DNA from: Pyxicephalus adspersus
Lineage: Eukaryota; Chordata; Amphibia; Anura; Pyxicephalidae
Assembly: GCF_032062135.1 (NCBI RefSeq)
Contig: NC_092859.1
Coordinates: forward strand, 157,297,115-157,361,114
DNA: 64,000 bases
Reading direction: 5' to 3'
The position numbers and the translations under genes are program-made. Each line of letters opens with the position of its first letter. Positions within the stretch are counted from its first letter, which is position 1. The notes beneath the pieces are model-generated. The model had not been told where the DNA came from and ran no database searches. It saw only the letters and a program-made list of their open reading frames with translations. Positions 59,917 through 64,000 of this stretch are shown in pieces.

Positions 59917-60240
59917 CAAGAGTAATATGGGGGCACTGGACCAAGAGAAACCTGGGGGCATTGGAGTAAGAAAAACTTGGGGGCACTGGACCAACTGGGA
60001 CCTGGGGGGCACTGGAAAAAGAGGAACTTTGGGGCACTGGACCAAGAGAAACCTGGGGGGCATTGGACTAAGAGGAACCTGGGGGGCACTGGACCAAGAG
60101 CAACCTGGGGGCACTGGACCAAAAGGAACCTGGGGTACACTGGACCAAAAGGAACCTAGGGGCAATGGACCAAAAGGAACTTGAGGGCACTGGACCAAAA
60201 GGAACTTGGAGGTCACTAGACCAAGAGGGATCTAGGAGAG
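59917..60240 (+). repeat. Purine-rich minisatellite, ~24-25-bp unit, 13 copies
   Basis: Unit GGGGGCACTGGACCAAGAGG then AACCT, with variants (CATTGGAC, GACCAAAAGG). Strong strand asymmetry: the plus strand is G/A-rich. Peptides in all frames are repeats of this unit. Confidence 0.95.
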
Positions 60241-60869
60241 TACATAAGGGGAGTAAGTACAAATACCATTGACCACAGAGCTGAAGGATCAAAAGACAGT
60301 TTAGCCATAGCCATGGACAAAAGACCAAGGGGTATGTGGGTATTAATGGGGATTATTTACCTGGGGAAGATAAGTCAATAATTGTTATGATAACAAGGCT
60401 TCAAGACTGAAAGGACTCTTCAGCCTAGGGTAATGAAAGAGGGCCAATAGGTACCTGGATACTGTAGTAGAAAGAAATATGTGATGCCAAATTCAAAGGG
60501 TATTTGGCATCATTTACATTCATTTTTCCTTGAATAAATTAAAGGAAAAAAGGACTTGGATAGGACCATGAGAAATTGTGTTGCTGCAGATTCGCAGCTG
60601 TTTTCTTGGAATCCAGGCCCAGAATGTCCTGGATGGAATGGGTGGGCCATTTACTCCATCCTACTTCCAGGCCAGAAATTGAGAATAGTTAAGAGGCACC
60701 CGGCTGATAATAAAAAATTCACATTTGTGGGACAGAGGACAGGTTGCACATGGGGGACAGGTTTTGTGTAGCCCATATGCTGGGAGACCCCAGGAGGTCT
60801 CTAAAAGAATAAGAACTGCAGGACCAATAGCTCTGAAGACTGTATTATAGCTAAGAGGCTAAATTTGTG
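60241..60869. other. Non-coding, no gene recognised
   Basis: Nothing assignable. Confidence 0.5.
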
Positions 60870-61165
60870 TTTTTCTTATCATGCTGTGATGACTCCTATG
60901 TAATGTATTCCAAAAGGCTTTGGGCTTTTCCCTGGAAAAAAAGGTGCCAACCCCACGCACGTACAGTGAGAGATCGGGTGATGTAGACAGAAGAAAGACA
61001 GAAGCGGTGGTAGCGCCCTGCACTTTCTCTGTACCAAAACAGATAAAGATTTCAGGGCGACCCAGGATCGAATCGAGACCAGGTGTGGAGGGATCAGGGG
61101 CTCTGTGGACGTAATGGTAAGTGTAATTTTTTTAATATTATTTTTCATTTACTGACAGTTCCATT
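60870..61165. mobile_element. Dispersed MITE, family C, diverged copy
   Basis: CCAAAAGGCTTTGGGC, GAGAGATCGGGTGATGTAGA and CAGAAGAAAGACAGAAG echo the central words of the family; CTGACAGTTCCATTTTAAG resembles its right end. Confidence 0.45.
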
Positions 61166-61351
61166 TTAAGCATTTGCGTTTTAAAATCCTAAGCTGTGAT
61201 ATATCATTAGTTATTAGGTCTTCATTAATACAGTCCTTTCTCCTTCAGTCTTAATTTAAATATGTTCAGACGGATTTATGATTTCATGAACACATTGGGT
61301 GTTGGGACCCCTTTTATACCAATGTCTTTATTATATATTTATTTTGAATTA

Positions 61352-62147
61352 CCGTATTTTTCGGACTATAAGACGCTCCGGCCTATAAGACGCACCCAAT
61401 TTTAAAGGAGAAAAACCTAGAAAAAAAAGATTTGAACAAAATACTAAAAAAATCACTCTGTGTCAATGTATCGCCTTCTAATCACTCTGTGTCAATGTAT
61501 CCCCTTCTAATCACTCTGACACAGAGTGATCAGAAGGGGATACATTGACACAGAGTGATTAGAAGGGGATACATTGACACAATGTATCCCCTTCTGATCA
61601 CCCTGTGCCAAAAAATCATACTCACCCGATACCGCGATCCCGCGATGCTGTGGGCTTCTTCTTCTCCTCGCTCTCCTCCTGGCTGCAGCGCGTGTCCCCT
61701 CCTCCTCTGAGCGAGGAGAAGCCGACACGCATACCCCAGCGATCCCATAAGCAGGCTGATCCAGCCTGCTTACCGGATCGCGAGGGCACGTGTGCCGGCT
61801 TCTCCTCGCTCAGAGGAGGAGGAGGAGACACGCGCTGAAGCCGGGAGGAGAGCGAGGAGAAGCCGACACGCATACCCCAGCGATCCCATAAGCAGGCTGA
61901 TCCAGCCTGCTTAAGGGATCGCGGGGGAAGGCGTGTCGGCTTCTCCTCGCTCAGAGGAGGAGGAGACACGCGCTGAAGCCGGGAGGAGAGCGAGGAGAAG
62001 AAGCACGCAGCATCGCGGGATCGCGGTATCGGATGAGTATGATTTTTTTTAATTATATTTAACATGTATTCGGTGTATAAGACGCACCCACTTTTCCCCC
62101 CCAGTTTTGGGGAAGAAAAAGTGCGTCTTATAGTCCGAAAAATACGG
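61352..62147. mobile_element. GC-rich TA-flanked element with stacked hairpins
   Basis: 25-bp perfect TIRs starting CCGTATTTTTCGGACTATAA, with TA directly outside each end (61350-61351, 62148-62149). A second block, TATAAGACGCACCCA, lies near both ends. Inside are an inverted array of 29-bp units (61451-61608) and a GC-rich core (61640-62030). In the core, GAGCGAGGAGAAGCCGACAC, CCCAGCGATCCCATAAGCAG occurs twice in direct orientation, each facing its own inverted complement. No transposase. The termini belong to a TIR type common in vertebrate genomes. Confidence 0.88.
61451..61608. repeat. Inverted array of 29-bp units
   Basis: AATCACTCTGTGTCAATGTA then TCCCCTTCT occurs twice forward, then twice reversed, then part forward again, giving a palindrome centred near 61520. 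Confidence 0.9.
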
Positions 62148-63130
62148 TATATATTTCAAAAGTGTGAAAGCTGTGATTTGTAAAAACAAAACATAGCTAT
62201 TTATCTGGGTAAGTATTACACAAGTGTCTTATATTTTGCCTCTTTTAACACTAATAATATTGTTATTGTTTTTATATGTTTGTTACTTGTTTCTTCTGGC
62301 CTAGTGTGCCTTCTTGACCTCCTTAAATGACCTAGAAGTCCAAAAAGTTTGCCAACCCCCTGTTCTAGGTGATTCACATGGAGCACAGCACAGGCCAATT
62401 TTGCAGAAGGACCCCAGTACGTTTTACCCCAGTACGTTGCAGAAGAGATTTCTCATTTCAGTTTCTCACCTTGGTGCCACAGGCCAAATGCAGAAGTTGG
62501 ATAACTGTGATTCCAATTTTTATGTTTTTGGGTTTTACCTGCTAACGGTACTTCATTTAAGGAGCGGGCACATAGAATGTAAGCCAGACCCCCATTATGG
62601 TAAGGTCCTCTTTAAAGCCGGAACAGATAAAATGTGTCTATAGCCTATAATTGCTCTTTGATTCTCCATAGATGAGTCAGTGCCTACCATCTGCAGATCT
62701 TTCCATTTTCTATAATCATACACCAACCAGTATAGCAATATTCTTCCATACCACAATAATTAATATAAATCACTTTTTTAAATGTACACATTATCTGGAA
62801 ATAAATACACGTCTCACCGTTCACTGACAGTCATATAGACAACTGCTGGTCACAATAATCTTATTACCGAGCTGTCTCTATCAGAGAGATAACAAATAGT
62901 ATGGAAAGCGCTCATTAATATCCATTTTGGGTTAATGCACCTGGGGGGCTACTCCTTGAACATGTCATGGCCATTAGTATAATTTGCTGCTTGGAGAAAC
63001 TGATTCATTTAACATGTCACTGCCAATAACGACAAATGCATTAGATGTATTTTAATAATTTTTTTTCACGTGCATGATATCCTTTGGAGGTTCATTTAAA
63101 CCATATTCGGCACAAATTATGATACTATTT

Positions 63131-63132
<2 letters not shown>
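62148..63132. other. Non-coding, unique-looking, TAAT-rich
   Basis: 62800-63060 holds several ATTAAT/TAATTA/CATTAA words and no repeat that I recognise, so it is a candidate for conserved non-coding DNA; unproven. Confidence 0.35.

Positions 63133-63178
<46 letters not shown>
63133..63178. repeat. (TA)n microsatellite
   Basis: More than twenty TA repeats. Confidence 0.97.
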
Positions 63179-63183
<5 letters not shown>

Positions 63184-63304
63184 AATATATGGTATATCTC
63201 ATCTTCTACACATTACTCGTTACTTAGAGGTAATTAAAATCCATGGAAGTGTATCATATCTGTTTATTGGTCATGTGATTACGGCACTTCAAACATGACA
63301 TGAC

Positions 63305-63373
63305 TATGGACTTTGTACAGCGCTGATATGATATGATGGCGCTATATAAATACTGTGTAATAATAATAATAAA
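63305..63373 (+). mobile_element. L2-type 3' tail end
   Basis: CTTTGTACAGCGCTG, GGCGCTATATAAATACTGTG and TAATAATAATAATAAA: the distal part of the tail module. Confidence 0.75.
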
Positions 63374-63587
63374 AACATAAAGCTTAAAACCATCTCCAGG
63401 AGCTGCTGGAGAAAGTTGTGTACATGCTTAAAATTTTATCACCCAAGACAAATGTTGTTAATTGTCGCCATTTACCTGAGATAAGTCTGAGGATATCTTG
63501 AGTTGTCTACATAAGTCTGAGGATATCTTGTGGTTGAATCGTGGTACTGCAGGGATTTGCTTTTGTTTGAAGGTAAGTATTGCAGTT

Positions 63588-63906
63588 CAATGGGGTGACT
63601 ATCCCAACCAAGTGTCAGTATATCCAGAATTGGTCCAAATTGATTATATTTATTCCTCTCCTATTGAATAACAAACAGATTGTTTTATTAGGCTTTACCC
63701 CAGTGAGATGTGGTTAAGGACCTATAGGGTTGTATTCAAAAAAATGAGTCTAATAAAGTGTGTAATTTAATACAACCCTATTGATCCCTTACCATATCTC
63801 ACTGGAGTTACACCTAATGAAACAATTTGTATGTTATGTAATGGGCAAAGAAAGGATTTTGACCAATAGCTGATATGCTGACACTTAGGATTGGGTCACC
63901 CCATTT
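63588..63906. mobile_element. Palindromic MITE, ~320 bp
   Basis: The left arm AATGGGGTGACTATCCCAAC, AAGTGTCAGTATATC, TTATTAGGCTTTACCCCAGT, ATAGGGTTGTATT is mirrored by the right arm, ending TGACACTTAGGATTGGGTCA then CCCCATT. The arms are about 150 bp each with scattered mismatches and a small loop near 63745. The family is not recognised and there is no clear TSD. Confidence 0.8.
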
Positions 63907-64000
63907 AATTGTTTTCTTAAAAAACACTGAAAGAACCATATAACAAAAAAAGAGCTTGAATTCGGACTTTACAGAATGAAAATATGTACAGAAGAAAATA

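Noticed and set aside
59872..60216. 114-codon minus-strand frame with FGP/VQCP repeats
   Set aside because: Translation of the purine-rich minisatellite.
61622..62065. 147-codon minus-strand frame with repeated peptide
   Set aside because: It lies wholly inside the GC-rich hairpin core of a TA-flanked element; the repeated peptide follows from the repeated DNA and appears in several frames.
1..64000. tRNA, rRNA or host gene exons
   Set aside because: No cloverleaf-like A/B boxes, rRNA words or exon-like conserved domains with splice sites could be supported by reading the sequence.

Overview
This 64 kb window is vertebrate nuclear DNA, most probably from a frog (Anura). The base composition is AT-rich, there are no operons or compact genes, and long non-coding stretches are filled with degenerate interspersed repeats. 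The mix of Tx1/L1-like, L2-like and CR1-like LINE relics, hairpin MITEs, hAT-like MITEs and TA-flanked palindromic elements fits anuran genomes. The organism call is an inference from repeat types; no diagnostic gene was found. I recognise no host protein-coding exon, tRNA or rRNA. The open reading frames are mostly chance or lie in repeats.

Layout. 1-10.5 kb: mostly unique AT-rich DNA with a TA-flanked MITE (4386-4821), a hAT-like MITE (5087-5354) and a hairpin MITE interrupted by a 162-base N gap (7976-8137). 10.5-20 kb: an L2 ORF2 relic, a dispersed MITE, a CT/TA microsatellite, an L2-type tail, an inverted-repeat element (16292-17024) with a hammerhead-like motif, a 5'-truncated L2 LINE with a readable reverse transcriptase (17036-18175, minus) and a telomere-like minisatellite (19052-19452). 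20-30 kb: an L2 tail, two minisatellites, a large palindromic element (22932-23624), a nested MITE-in-MITE insertion (25672-26121) and a tandemly amplified vertebrate repeat (28400-29410). 30-43 kb: a CR1 ORF2 fragment, an LTR-like block, more MITEs, an L1/Tx1 LINE lacking its RT domain (36335-37830, minus), two palindromic elements (one split by a second MITE) and an L1/Tx1 3' end with a 15-bp target-site duplication (42282-43073). 43-64 kb: long unique stretches, hAT-like and hairpin MITEs, an internally deleted L2 with a 2A-like NPGP motif (51058-51610), an LTR-like block split by a hAT-like palindrome (58085-59057), a 25-bp minisatellite (59917-60240), a GC-rich TA-flanked element with stacked hairpins (61352-62147) and a 320-bp palindrome (63588-63906).

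The most interesting signal is a short motif found at five otherwise unrelated places (13784, 16509, 28059, 36275, 52391). It is TGA(N)GAAG, a small variable hairpin, then GAAAC(G/A)(C/T)(G/A)T(T/C). It resembles the core of a minimal hammerhead ribozyme such as those in Penelope-like retroelements, but it carries an extra base and some copies are degraded. Several dated nestings (25.7, 41.5 and 58.3 kb) give a relative order of transposition.
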